From Nocardia uniformis NBRC 13702 (lineage in GTDB: Bacteria > Actinomycetota > Actinomycetes > Mycobacteriales > Mycobacteriaceae), in assembly GCF_001613345.1 (NCBI RefSeq), contig NZ_BDCE01000008.1:1-64000 (forward strand): DNA of 64,000 nt. The letters run 5' to 3'. The notes under the pieces are model-generated. The model was not told where the DNA came from. It did not search any database and saw only the letters and a list, made by a program, of their open reading frames with translations. Positions 1-8,367 of the stretch are shown in pieces. Positions within the stretch are counted from its first letter, which is position 1. Every line of letters begins with the position of its first letter. The position numbers and the translations under genes are program-made.

Positions 1-8
1 CCCAGAAC

Positions 9-117
9 AGACAAAGAGGGCATATCGAAGCAGGCCGATCGGTCAGGGGGACATGGTGGCGGGGGGTTACTCGGCCGATGCCGCCACCAGGTCCCCCTGA
101 CCGATCGGTCTTTGTCT
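9..117. repeat. Long two-part inverted repeat
   Basis: Arms at 35-62 and 81-108 are 28 nt each and complementary except for one position, with an 18-nt loop. An outer 8-nt pair (AGACAAAG at 9-16 and CTTTGTCT at 110-117) flanks them. The right arm contains the perfect 12-bp palindrome GACCGATCGGTC at 99-110. The structure could be a strong terminator, a regulator site or a mobile-element end. No gene is visible in 1-337; the ORFs there look like shadows. Confidence 0.75.
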
Positions 118-337
118 CTTCGTTGTGAAGTCTCGAGGACGTGACAACGGTCCGTCGCCAGGCTGGAATGGAAGATCACGGCACCAAACCGGGGGACTCA
201 GGTCGGGGACGGCAGGCGACGGCACCACACTGCCTTCGTCTTTTGCTTGACTCGGCCGAACCCCGCTGGAACCGCCACGCCCGCACCTGACTTGGCTACG
301 TAGGGCACGCTGACAGCACTCAGTCCCCACCGGCGCG

Positions 338-2212
338 TCAGACTATTCCCCGCACGTCCCACACCCACACCCCATTGACCTTCTGTCCCTGGAATCCGAG
401 CAGCTGGTTGACGGTATTACGCAGCACCCCACTGTTATCGGTGGGCGGCAGCACCAGCACATCGGCATGCCAGTACCGCAGGTCGGTCAGGGCCTGGGCG
501 CGGGTGGCGTCGTCGATGGCCGGAAACCTGTTCGACTTCTGGGCTTTCATCAGCAGACTGGCCGTGGGGCGAATCTCGGGGCCGTAGCGGCCCTTCTTGT
601 CGGTGCCGGTGGGTCCGACGAAATATCCGCCCGCGAGCGCGAAGCTGAAGTCGGCGTCGGCCTGCCAGAGCAGCGGGCGAGCACCCGCTGGAATGGGTGG
701 GGGGACGATGACCACGGAACCGTTTGAGACGTACTGATGTACGGTCCCGTCGGCGAAGAAGGCGGGGGTGGGCGAGCGCTGCACCACCGGCAGGATCGTC
801 GGAGTGAGGGGTACCAGCGCGAGTACGAGGGCACCGAACCAGGCGAGCGGACGCCAGTCGGAGGCCGATTCACGCCAAAAATCCAGTGCCCGTTGCGAAG
901 CCAGCGTCAAGATGACCGCGATGGCCGGTACGGCGGCCATGGTGAATCGCGATTCCAGTACCGAATTCAGCAGCGGTACGTGCTCGAACCACTTCCACGG
1001 CAGCGCGAAACCGGTGTCGCCGCGCCCGAACATGAGCGAGGGCCCCAGCGACAGCAGCGTGAAGGAGACGATCACCGCACACACCGCCCGCACCGCGAGC
1101 TCGCGCCACAGCAGCACTGCGGTCACGGTGACCAGCAACAGGAGCGGCCACCCGAAGTAGGAGTTCTCCTCGGTCGGATTGATGGCCACATTCTGGCCGG
1201 GCGAAATCATGCCGCCCAATGACTCCGACGGGAATTGCGCCAGGGCTTTGAGATCATTGCCCATGGGTCCGTGGTCGATCATCCGATAGGACTGCGGTCC
1301 GAAGAACTGCCACCACAGTGGAACTCCGGTGAGCACCACCGTGATCAGCGCGGCCAGTCCCACGGCCGGGGCGATCCCGCGCAGTACCCGGAGTCCGATG
1401 CGCGGCCGGTGCAGGTAGTACACCAGCCCGAACAGTCCGAAGGACAGCGCGAAGATGAGCAGCGGCTCCTCGCCGAGTGCGATTTGCATCGTCACCAGCA
1501 GGCCGAGGGTGACCGCGTCCCGAATCCGGCGGCCGAACGGTCGTGGCCCACCCTCGTTTTCGGCGCGTCGCGCCATACGCAGAATCTGCCCCGCGATCAG
1601 CGGCAGCAGTAGCAGCACCACGAAATTCGGGTGTGCGTTGGCGTGCGAGATCATGGCGGGCGCGAACCCGCAGAACAGACCACCCACCGCCGCAGCGAGT
1701 TTCGATTCCACCAGGTAGCGCGAGAACAGCCAGTACCAGGCGAATGCGGTACCGAACAGGCCGAGGGTGAGCACCAGGACGAAGGTGACCGTCGGCCCGA
1801 ACAGCAGCGTAATGGGGGTGAGCGGCACACCGACGCCGAACATGGCGGTATTGGCCATCATGTTCACGCCGTCGGGGAAGTTCTGCAGATTGGTGCCGAG
1901 CGGGTTCCGCAGGTTCGCGACATTGTGCGCGGTGACCGCGAAGAACCACTCCCACATGGTCTGGTCCTGACCGCTCTTGATCAGGTACCCGTCCCGGGGA
2001 TGGCGCCACTGCCCGGAGAGTACGAGCACGGCCAGTGCCAGATAGCCGGTAGCGATGGCAAGGTCGGCGCGCGCGAGTCGAATTCTTCGCGCGAACCGCT
2101 GGGGGCGAGATAGCCGAGCTCCGGTCGTCTCGGGTGCGGTCCGTTCCAATACTGCGACGGCCGACCCGGTTTGGTCCGTCCGGTCGGTTTCCCACCCCTG
2201 GTTCAACTGCAT
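338..2212 (-). CDS. GT-C-like polytopic membrane protein, possible lipid-linked glycosyltransferase
   Basis: Predicted 624-residue integral membrane protein. After a basic N-terminal cytoplasmic stretch there is a first membrane helix near residues 52-68, then an extracytoplasmic loop with an acidic GQDQTMWEW motif (Asp about 83), then roughly ten further hydrophobic helices, and a soluble C-terminal part of about 130 residues. This layout fits GT-C transferases that use polyprenyl-phosphate sugars outside the membrane. It lies downstream of aftA on the same strand, where mycobacteria have the emb genes, but it is not obviously an Emb protein. I chose the ATG at 2212 because AGAGGAGT sits just before it; a longer in-frame start at 2290 lacks this. 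The substrate is unknown. Confidence 0.7.
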   Translation of the reverse strand: MQLNQGWETDRTDQTGSAVAVLERTAPETTGARLSRPQRFARRIRLARADLAIATGYLALAVLVLSGQWRHPRDGYLIKSGQDQTMWEWFFAVTAHNVANLRNPLGTNLQNFPDGVNMMANTAMFGVGVPLTPITLLFGPTVTFVLVLTLGLFGTAFAWYWLFSRYLVESKLAAAVGGLFCGFAPAMISHANAHPNFVVLLLLPLIAGQILRMARRAENEGGPRPFGRRIRDAVTLGLLVTMQIALGEEPLLIFALSFGLFGLVYYLHRPRIGLRVLRGIAPAVGLAALITVVLTGVPLWWQFFGPQSYRMIDHGPMGNDLKALAQFPSESLGGMISPGQNVAINPTEENSYFGWPLLLLVTVTAVLLWRELAVRAVCAVIVSFTLLSLGPSLMFGRGDTGFALPWKWFEHVPLLNSVLESRFTMAAVPAIAVILTLASQRALDFWRESASDWRPLAWFGALVLALVPLTPTILPVVQRSPTPAFFADGTVHQYVSNGSVVIVPPPIPAGARPLLWQADADFSFALAGGYFVGPTGTDKKGRYGPEIRPTASLLMKAQKSNRFPAIDDATRAQALTDLRYWHADVLVLPPTDNSGVLRNTVNQLLGFQGQKVNGVWVWDVRGIV

Positions 2213-2330
2213 ACTCCTCTTACTGGCACAACAGCCGATCACGCTACCGGGTTCGACTGAGATTGCGCTGGGAGTGGGGTAGTTATCCACAGAAAACGGG
2301 ACTAATCCACAGGTTTCAGACCAAATCTGT

Positions 2331-2348
2331 GTATAAGTGACCTTTGTC
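2331..2348 (-). promoter_or_regulatory. Shared motif, site A (GACAAAGGTCACTTATAC)
   Basis: Read on the minus strand this is GACAAAGGTCACTTATAC. It is nearly identical to site B at 16744-16761 and related to site C at 9179-9195. All three lie upstream of minus-strand genes; here it is about 120 bp before the start at 2212. It may be a regulator site or part of a promoter (TTATAC as a weak -10). The factor is unknown. Confidence 0.35.
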
Positions 2349-2393
2349 TCGAGCTTTTATGGAGGCTCGGGTTTGCCTCAGGCGCGAGACAAC

Positions 2394-4379
2394 TCAGGCG
2401 CTGATCACAACCAGCGTGAACGGTCCGATATCGGTGATTCGAAAGCGCGGATCCTCGAATAGCGCCTTCGCGAACGACACCTGATACCGCTTCACATTTG
2501 GGTCGTTCGGATACACATCCTCGGCCAACCGCAGCGTGTAGCCGTCACCCGCCTGCCGGAACAGGAAGGCGTCAGGGGCACGCCACGGGCAGTCCCGCAG
2601 GGCCGCCACGAGTTCGTCCGGGGTCTCCAGCGTGCTCCACCGCTTGATCTCCGCCGCCCGCGCCGAGAAGTCCGCGAGCGGATTGGCGTAGTGCGAAGTC
2701 AGCGCCTGGAATCCGAAGTACGGGTAGATGGACAGGAAGCTCATATCGGCGGTCAGCACCACCGATTCGGCTCGCGCCCGCCCGGTCTGCTCGAGCAGTT
2801 CCGCGTCGATTTCCCGGTAGTAGGACACCGCCGACGGCGGGCGCTTATCGGCGCGTACGCCATCGCCGTCGGTATCGGTGTACGCCGTGGTGATCTCCGG
2901 TGCGAGCACGTCGGGAATGTGCTGGCTGAAGGCGACCGCGCCGATGACGGCGACCGCGGCGACTACCGGCTTGAACCGTTGCGGTTCGTTCACGATCTGA
3001 TAGACCGCTCGTGCACCTTCGACGAATCCGAAGGCCCCGGCCGCCGCCAGCAGCACCCGGAGCACCGGCTCCAGCCGGAACGACAGCAGTGTGCTCCCCG
3101 CTGCCGTCACCAGCATGGACAGCAGGCACCACAGGTAGATCGCCAGCACGCCGACCGCCAATGCCTGTGCCCGGCGCGAACTCCCGACCCGCAGCACCAG
3201 CCAGATGACACCGATGAGGCAGAAACCGCCGAGCAGCGAGAATTCCATCATCGGCAAGGGCAACCGCGACCCGGCCTCCGGCAGATAGTGCAGCGCGGTG
3301 CCCGAACTCGCGGTCTTCCCCTGCAGCGCCTCCAAGAAGTACGGTCCCCACACCGTGAGCGCCAGCACCCCGGCGATTGCCCCGATCATGATCAGCCGCA
3401 ACATAATCGGCCACACCAGGCGCCAATGGGTCGGTATCTCGGCCTTCGTGCGGCGTTGTACGTGCATTGCCGAGTGCCGGGCACGCAGTGTGAGACCGGC
3501 GGCAGCCAGTGCCATCAGGCCCACCGCGAATGCGGCGACCAGGAAGTACAGCGTGTAGAACGTGGCCATGATGCCGAGGAACAGCCCGGTGCCGATCACC
3601 GCGCCCCATCCGCCCGCAGTGGTCGGACCACCCGTCGTCGACTCGGCCGGACGGTACAGCGCACCCCACGCCAGTACCAGCACCGGCGGCAACAGCACGA
3701 CGAGGACCGAGCTGTACGCCTCGGGAGCGGCATAGGCAATGGTCACGGCGGTCGTCGCCGCCGTCACCGCGACAGCCCAATCCGCCCGAATCAGCTTGGA
3801 CCACAATACCAATGCCACGGCAGCGGCGACGGCGAGCGACACAATGGCCCACGGCTTGAACGCTGCCCACCCATCGAGTCCGAGCAGGTTCGCGAATCGT
3901 CCGCCCAACCAGAACCAGCCACCCGGGTAGTACGGCGGCAGGTCGATGTAATTCATATCCCGCAGTGCCGCACCATCGGTCAGCCGCGTCAGATACTGCG
4001 TCCGAAACTCCTGGTCCACCGACAGCCCGAACAAATAGAGCTTGGTAGCGGCGAGCGGCATCCCCAACGTCACCGTCACGAATGTCGAAATCCCGGCCCA
4101 GGACAGCACTTTCGCCACCCACGGCCACTTGTTCACCCGCAGTAACCAGATCGCCCCCACCAGCATGGCGAGCGCGACCACCTGCCCCACGGTCGTCAGT
4201 GACCGAGTCACATTGGAGGAGTTGAACGCCGGCCACTCCACCAGCGCGAACGCGAACAGCCCGATCCCCGCGACAACGACAGCGACGACCGCTGCCAATA
4301 CCGCGTCCCCGAGCGCGTTTCCGGCCTGCCGTACCAGCACCGTCCCCCGCCCGCTCGAATCCTGCCCGCTCATTCGCAT
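2394..4379 (-). CDS. aftA: Galactan 5-O-arabinofuranosyltransferase AftA
   Basis: Transfers the first arabinofuranosyl residue from decaprenylphosphoryl-arabinose to the galactan of arabinogalactan, outside the membrane (family GT85, GT-C fold). The 661-residue length is close to mycobacterial AftA (about 640). Visible features are about eleven membrane helices, the acidic first-loop motif DQEFR at about 122-126 that forms the GT-C active site, the following YLTRLTDGA and PPYYPGGWFWLGGR stretches typical of AftA, and a soluble C-terminal domain from about residue 480. It lies near dprE2-dprE1, which make its donor, but is separated from them by an inserted toxin-antitoxin-like cassette of opposite strand. 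A second ATG two codons in (4373) is an alternative start. Confidence 0.93.
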   Translation of the reverse strand: MRMSGQDSSGRGTVLVRQAGNALGDAVLAAVVAVVVAGIGLFAFALVEWPAFNSSNVTRSLTTVGQVVALAMLVGAIWLLRVNKWPWVAKVLSWAGISTFVTVTLGMPLAATKLYLFGLSVDQEFRTQYLTRLTDGAALRDMNYIDLPPYYPGGWFWLGGRFANLLGLDGWAAFKPWAIVSLAVAAAVALVLWSKLIRADWAVAVTAATTAVTIAYAAPEAYSSVLVVLLPPVLVLAWGALYRPAESTTGGPTTAGGWGAVIGTGLFLGIMATFYTLYFLVAAFAVGLMALAAAGLTLRARHSAMHVQRRTKAEIPTHWRLVWPIMLRLIMIGAIAGVLALTVWGPYFLEALQGKTASSGTALHYLPEAGSRLPLPMMEFSLLGGFCLIGVIWLVLRVGSSRRAQALAVGVLAIYLWCLLSMLVTAAGSTLLSFRLEPVLRVLLAAAGAFGFVEGARAVYQIVNEPQRFKPVVAAVAVIGAVAFSQHIPDVLAPEITTAYTDTDGDGVRADKRPPSAVSYYREIDAELLEQTGRARAESVVLTADMSFLSIYPYFGFQALTSHYANPLADFSARAAEIKRWSTLETPDELVAALRDCPWRAPDAFLFRQAGDGYTLRLAEDVYPNDPNVKRYQVSFAKALFEDPRFRITDIGPFTLVVISA

Positions 4380-4530
4380 TCCGCCTCCGGGTTCGTGGTC
4401 AGCTCACCGCTGCGTAAGCCTAACGAGCAACCCTCGGCGGACACGTATCAGCCGGTATCCGGCCGCGCTGGATTTCAATGCATGACACGAATCGTCGTAC
4501 CGTCGATACGATCATGAGTAGGATTCACAT

Positions 4531-4749
4531 ATGAGGACCACGGAGAAACTCACGGTCACAGTCTCGAAGCCCGTCGCTGGTGCCGCCCGTGCAGAGGCTG
4601 AGCGCAGCGGTGAAACGCTGTCCGCGCTGACGAATGCGGCGTTGCGCGAGTATTTGATTCGCCGCGCGATCGCAGATGAGCCGGATACCGACCCGGAATG
4701 GCTAGAGGCTGCGGCCCGGACGCTGGTTGAGGACGAGGCTGGCCGGTGA
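4531..4749 (+). CDS. Small antitoxin-like DNA-binding protein
   Basis: 72 residues. The N-terminus (EKLTVTVSKPVAGAARAEAERSGETLSALTNAALREYLIRRA) looks like a ribbon-helix-helix strand followed by two helices, as in CopG/VapB/MazE-type antitoxins. An acidic tail follows, rich in Asp and Glu, as is usual for antitoxins that wrap a toxin. It overlaps the next gene by four bases (GTGA type), so the two are translationally coupled. A short imperfect inverted repeat (ATCGT at 4491-4495, ACGAT at 4508-4512) lies about 20 bp before the start and could be an autoregulatory operator. Family assignment is by pattern only. Confidence 0.65.
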   Translation: MRTTEKLTVTVSKPVAGAARAEAERSGETLSALTNAALREYLIRRAIADEPDTDPEWLEAAARTLVEDEAGR

Positions 4750-5045
4750 GGCGCGGCCAGCTGTGGCGGGTCTTGGTCCTCGGCCGCGTTGAGCGGACAG
4801 TCCTGATTGTCGGGCATGACGCCGTCACCGAGTCCCGCGTTGACATCTTGTGTGTGCAGGTGCAGGACACCGCTGGCAAAGAGTCACTTCTCGCTGTGCG
4901 TATGACGGGAGCGATTTCGGGGTTTGCCCGCGCCGTCACAGTGGCACCGATACCGAAGTCGAGCTTCGTGGAGCAGCTCGGTGTGCTCGACACCGCGACC
5001 ATGGACCAGGTCGACACCGCCCTGCGCGCCACGCTCGATCTGTAG
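4746..5045 (+). CDS. PemK/MazF-like toxin
   Basis: 99 residues. It starts MRRGQLWRV, the typical MazF/PemK opening, followed by a beta-rich core with TVLIVGHD in the place where MazF has PVLVVSND. It ends with a helix containing LGVLDTATMDQVDTALRATL, matching the usual MazF C-terminal helix. These toxins are mRNA endoribonucleases neutralised by the upstream antitoxin. Some core positions diverge from canonical MazF, so activity is uncertain. It is translationally coupled to the upstream antitoxin-like gene and followed 7 bp later by a third small gene. Confidence 0.65.
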   Translation: MRRGQLWRVLVLGRVERTVLIVGHDAVTESRVDILCVQVQDTAGKESLLAVRMTGAISGFARAVTVAPIPKSSFVEQLGVLDTATMDQVDTALRATLDL

Positions 5046-5052
5046 GAGTGGT

Positions 5053-5256
5053 ATGTCTCAACAGCTGCAGGACCGCCTGGATCGTGAGATGTGGGAGCGG
5101 TCGAAAGTAGTCGACGCCATGCTCAGCGGTCCAGACGTGCTGACAAAACTGCCGCGCCTTCGAGTAAAGGTGCGGCAGTTCTCGGTTCACGGGGCCGAGT
5201 TAACGCCGGAGAACTTCCTCGGATGTGGAAGCGAAATCGGGCGCGGCCTCGACTGA
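5053..5256 (+). CDS. Small hypothetical protein, third gene of the TA-like cassette
   Basis: 67 residues, starting at the ATG preceded by TAGGAG. The charged N-terminal helix (QDRLDREMWERSKVVDAML) suggests an alpha-helical protein; no family is recognised. It follows the toxin-like gene by 7 bp and is probably cotranscribed. Its 3' end overlaps the end of a convergent minus-strand ORF by 57 bp, so one of the two may be wrong or they regulate each other antisense. Confidence 0.5.
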   Translation: MSQQLQDRLDREMWERSKVVDAMLSGPDVLTKLPRLRVKVRQFSVHGAELTPENFLGCGSEIGRGLD

Positions 5257-5427
5257 GCCGGTGAAGGAAAGGCTGCGCCCAGTGAACGCCCGCTCGGCCT
5301 CCTTGTCGACCAAGTGGCCGTGGCTGGCGACCAAGCGTAGGACGATAGGCCGAAGGTCGCGCTGCTCTTCGTCGGTCAGCAGACCGACGAGTTCGCTCAG
5401 GGCCATATTGTCGAACGCAGCCGTCAC
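5200..5427 (-). CDS. Small hypothetical protein
   Basis: 75 residues from a GTG start. The sequence ALSELVGLLTDEEQRDLRPIVLRLVASHGHLVDKEAERAF reads like a compact helical protein with normal composition. No family is recognised. It lies between the TA-like cassette and dprE2, and overlaps the convergent gene at 5053-5256 tail to tail. Confidence 0.4.
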   Translation of the reverse strand: MTAAFDNMALSELVGLLTDEEQRDLRPIVLRLVASHGHLVDKEAERAFTGRSLSFTGSVEAAPDFASTSEEVLRR

Positions 5428-5439
5428 GGTCCTCAGAAT

Positions 5440-5478
5440 ACCGTTCGTAGGCCGGTATACACCGGCCTACGAACCGGT
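5440..5478. terminator. Hairpin following dprE2
   Basis: A 13-bp perfect stem (5444-5456 with 5461-5473) with loop ATAC, extended by four more pairs after a one-base bulge. It begins a few bases after the dprE2 stop codon, so it probably ends the dprE1-dprE2 transcript and isolates it from the inserted cassette. There is no clear U-tract. Confidence 0.7.
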
Positions 5479-5482
5479 GCAC

Positions 5483-6241
5483 TCAGATGGGCAGCTTGCG
5501 GAAGATGGCGCGCGGCACGTGGCGCAGCACCATCATCACGTAGCGCCAGCCCGGCGCCCAGGCGATTTCCTTGCCCTTGGCGGAAGCCGCCACCGCGAGG
5601 GCGGCGATATCTTCCTTGTTCACGGTCAGCGGTGCTTCCTTGACGTGTGCGGACATCCGGGTGCGCACCTGGCCGGGGCGAATCACCGTGACGCGCGGGC
5701 CGTGCGGGCGCAGTGCCTCGCCGAGACCCAGGTAGAAGCCGTCCAGGCCGGCCTTGGTGGAGCCGTAGACGAAGTTGGAGCGGCGCACGCGCTCACCGGC
5801 GACCGAGGACATGGCGATGATCCGGCCGTAGCCCTGCGCCTTCATCTTGTCGCCGACCAGCACGCCCACCGAGACGGCGGCGGTGAAGTTGAGTTCGGCG
5901 GCGATCACGGCCTTGCGCTGGTCCTGCCACAGTTCCTCGGGGTCGCCGAGCATGCCGAAGGCGACAATGGCGACATCCACATCGCCGCGCGCCCACGCCT
6001 GGTCGATGACCTTGGGGTGGCTGTCCATCTCGAGGGCGTCGAAGTCGATGACCTCCACCTCGGAGGCACCGGCGGCCTTCATCTCCGTCACCGCGCTCTC
6101 GCGCAGCGGATCACCCGGAAGGGTCGCCAGGATAATGCGGGCGGGCCCCTTCTTCAGGTACTCCGAGCAGATCGCCAGACCGATCTCGGAGCTGCCGCCC
6201 AGCAGCAGAATGGTCTGCGGATTCCCGACCGCATTGATCAC
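5483..6241 (-). CDS. dprE2: Decaprenylphosphoryl-2-keto-beta-D-erythro-pentose reductase DprE2
   Basis: NADH-dependent short-chain dehydrogenase that reduces the keto intermediate made by DprE1, giving decaprenylphosphoryl-arabinofuranose, the donor for AftA and the other arabinosyltransferases. 252 residues, the usual length. The Rossmann motif GGSSEIG is at residues 15-21 and the catalytic YGSTK near 159-163, preceded by the SSVAG serine strand. Starts with GTG at 6241, overlapping the dprE1 stop by four bases (GTGA), so the pair is translationally coupled. Confidence 0.95.
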   Translation of the reverse strand: MINAVGNPQTILLLGGSSEIGLAICSEYLKKGPARIILATLPGDPLRESAVTEMKAAGASEVEVIDFDALEMDSHPKVIDQAWARGDVDVAIVAFGMLGDPEELWQDQRKAVIAAELNFTAAVSVGVLVGDKMKAQGYGRIIAMSSVAGERVRRSNFVYGSTKAGLDGFYLGLGEALRPHGPRVTVIRPGQVRTRMSAHVKEAPLTVNKEDIAALAVAASAKGKEIAWAPGWRYVMMVLRHVPRAIFRKLPI

Positions 6242-7695
6242 TGAAGCTCCAGCCTTCTCGCCATATCGGACATGAAAACGCCTGTGGGATCGACATTTCG
6301 ACGGACCTTGATCCAGTCGTCGATCCGGGGATACATCTTGTGGAAGGTTTCCGCGGTGGTCCGCGAATCCTTACCGGTGTAGAGCCGTCCGCCGAACTCC
6401 AGGACGCGACGGTCGAGATCGGTGACGAACTCGTTGAGCCCCGCCTTGATCGGGAAGTCCACGCAGATGTTCCAGCCCGGCATCGGGAAGCTCAGCGGAG
6501 CCTGGTTACCCGCCCCGAACAGCTTGAAAACGTTGAGGAACGAATAGAACCCGGACCGCTGAATATCGACAATGATGCGCTTGAACTCGTCGACCGATTC
6601 CGGCGGGACCACGAACTGGTACTGCAGGAAGCCATTGGATCCGTAGCCGCGGTTCCACTCGCCCAGCATGTCGAGCGGGTGGTAGAACTGCGTCAGATTC
6701 TGGACCTTGCCCCGGTAGGTGCCCGACTTGCGGTACCAGACCTCACCGATCGGCCCGAAGGTGTACTTGTTGGCCAGCCCGTTCGGGAACACATCCGGCA
6801 GCGTGAAGAAGGTCTTGCCGTTGAACCGCAACGGATCCTTCTGCAGCTTGGTCGGCAGCTGATCGAGCTTGGCCAGATTGCCGCGGGAGATGGCGGCGCG
6901 ACCCAGCTTCGGTTCCGGGCTGATGGCGTCGAACCAGGCCGAGCTGTACTCGTACTTGTCCTCGGACCCGTCGCTGTGGAAGGCGATGGTGTCGTCGAGC
7001 GTCGGGGTGACGTCACCGTCGGCAATGAAGTACGCCGTCTCGGTGGGCGTCATCTCGATGGTGGCGCGCAGGATGATGCCGGTCAGACCGCAGCCACCCA
7101 CGGTCGCCCAGAACAGCTTCGCGTTCTTCCTGGGCGTGATGTGCTGTACGGTGCCGTCGGCGGTGAGCAGCTCCATCGACCGCACATGGTTGCCGAAACT
7201 GCCCGCGCTGTGGTGGTTCTTACCGTGGATATCGGAGCCGATGGCTCCGCCGATGGTGACCTGCCGGGTACCCGGCAGCACCGGAACCCACAGCCCGAAC
7301 GGCAGGGCGGCCTTCATCAGCTGATCCAGATTCACGCCACCGTCGACGTCGACCAGGCGGGTCGCGGCGTCGATGCGGTGAATCTTGTTCAGCGCGGTCA
7401 TATCTACGACCAGGCCGCCCGCGTTCTGCGCGTTATCGCCGTAGGAGCGACCGAGCCCGCGGGCGATAACGCCGCGGCGCAGGTGTGCCGGTTTGGACTC
7501 GTTGTCCTCCGCGACCATGGCGACCGCTTTCGCGATCAACTCCGGATCGCCGGTGGAGAGGACTTCGGAGGTTGTCGCTGCGGTGCGACCCCAACCCGTC
7601 AGCCTCCGGGTCTGCGTCGGCAGTGCGGACGCTCCCTCGGTCACCGAGTTCGCCTCGGTATCGGCCGTGGTGGTGGTCTGAGCTTTCGTGGACAT
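6238..7695 (-). CDS. dprE1: Decaprenylphosphoryl-beta-D-ribose 2-oxidase DprE1
   Basis: FAD-dependent oxidase that, with DprE2, epimerises decaprenylphosphoryl-ribose to the arabinose form in the periplasm. Numbering from MSTKAQ (485 residues), the FAD site includes [11 protein letters not shown] (80-90) and [16 protein letters not shown] (156-171). The C-terminal half carries [10 protein letters not shown] with Cys411, equivalent to the benzothiazinone target Cys387 of M. tuberculosis, and Lys442 in GKDSR, equivalent to Lys418. The enzyme should therefore be sensitive to covalent benzothiazinones. The N-terminus is about 25 residues longer than the mycobacterial enzyme. Upstream in-frame ATGs reach 7755, but I favour 7695 because it keeps the leader short and leaves promoter space before divergent gtrA. 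Confidence 0.95.
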   Translation of the reverse strand: MSTKAQTTTTADTEANSVTEGASALPTQTRRLTGWGRTAATTSEVLSTGDPELIAKAVAMVAEDNESKPAHLRRGVIARGLGRSYGDNAQNAGGLVVDMTALNKIHRIDAATRLVDVDGGVNLDQLMKAALPFGLWVPVLPGTRQVTIGGAIGSDIHGKNHHSAGSFGNHVRSMELLTADGTVQHITPRKNAKLFWATVGGCGLTGIILRATIEMTPTETAYFIADGDVTPTLDDTIAFHSDGSEDKYEYSSAWFDAISPEPKLGRAAISRGNLAKLDQLPTKLQKDPLRFNGKTFFTLPDVFPNGLANKYTFGPIGEVWYRKSGTYRGKVQNLTQFYHPLDMLGEWNRGYGSNGFLQYQFVVPPESVDEFKRIIVDIQRSGFYSFLNVFKLFGAGNQAPLSFPMPGWNICVDFPIKAGLNEFVTDLDRRVLEFGGRLYTGKDSRTTAETFHKMYPRIDDWIKVRRNVDPTGVFMSDMARRLELQ

Positions 7696-7769
7696 CGGCA
7701 TAGAGGCTACAGGCATAACCGGGCATCGGCTGGTGGCGTTCGCTGTGCGCGGCATTACGCTCGTGCGTT

Positions 7770-8255
7770 GTGACCGCGGAACCGCACCTGCCCCTGCCGC
7801 CCGAGCTGCCCCTGGTCGACGAGCCGGGCGGTACGGATGTCGACCTGAAGACCCAGATCATTCGGTTCGGGCTGACCGGCGGATTCTCCGCCGTGGTCGA
7901 CTTCGGTATCTATGTCCTGCTCATGGGCGTGCTCGGCGTGCAGCGCGATATCGCCAAGGCGATCAGCTTTATCGCGGGCACCACCACCGCGTACCTGATC
8001 AACCGCCGCTGGACCTTCCAGGCTCCGCCGAGCAATAAGCGCTTCGTGGCGGTGCTGGCCCTGTACGCGGTGACCTTCACCGCCCAGGTCGGTATGAACG
8101 CCCTGCTGCTCGGGGTATTGCTGCCCAATATGGAGTTCGATGTGTTCGGGCGCACACTCGAAGGTGCCGTGCTGGTGGCCTTCGTGATCGCCCAGGGCAT
8201 CGCCACGGTGATCAACTTCGTCGTCCAGCGGGTAGTGATCTTCAAGATTCACTGA
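7770..8255 (+). CDS. GtrA-family membrane protein (Rv3789-like)
   Basis: 161 residues with four hydrophobic helices and the GtrA hallmark stretches [20 protein letters not shown] and [15 protein letters not shown]. GtrA proteins are thought to flip or recruit polyprenyl-phosphate sugars. The mycobacterial counterpart Rv3789 sits beside dprE1 and has been linked to decaprenylphosphoryl-arabinose handling or to AftA recruitment. Here it is divergent from dprE1 with a short shared promoter region. Starts with GTG at 7770. Confidence 0.88.
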   Translation: MTAEPHLPLPPELPLVDEPGGTDVDLKTQIIRFGLTGGFSAVVDFGIYVLLMGVLGVQRDIAKAISFIAGTTTAYLINRRWTFQAPPSNKRFVAVLALYAVTFTAQVGMNALLLGVLLPNMEFDVFGRTLEGAVLVAFVIAQGIATVINFVVQRVVIFKIH

Positions 8256-8320
8256 CCGGACGGTTCAGGTCAGAGTTCAGGGCGCTGCCCTGCGAGTGGC
8301 CGAAGCCGCGCTTCGTAGTT

Positions 8321-8366
8321 AGGGGTTCGGGGGCGAAGCCCCTGAGACCCCCGAGAGTCGGGCCAA
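8321..8366 (-). repeat. Repeat family R3, copy 1
   Basis: Contains GTTCGGGGGCGAAGCCCC followed by a CCCCGAGAGT-type arm. Read on the minus strand it matches the elements at 43316-43370 and 43446-43500. It sits between convergent gtrA and the PPOX gene, where it could also act as a terminator. Confidence 0.75.
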
Positions 8367-8367
8367 C

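Noticed and set aside
67..330. 87-residue minus-strand ORF at the window start
   Set aside because: Composition is Arg/Gly/Ser/Pro-rich with no fold and it overlaps the inverted repeat. No supporting ribosome site.
2691..4145. 484-residue plus-strand ORF inside aftA
   Set aside because: Antisense shadow of a clear AftA coding region. The Arg/His/Gln-rich composition is typical of reverse-strand reading in GC-rich DNA.
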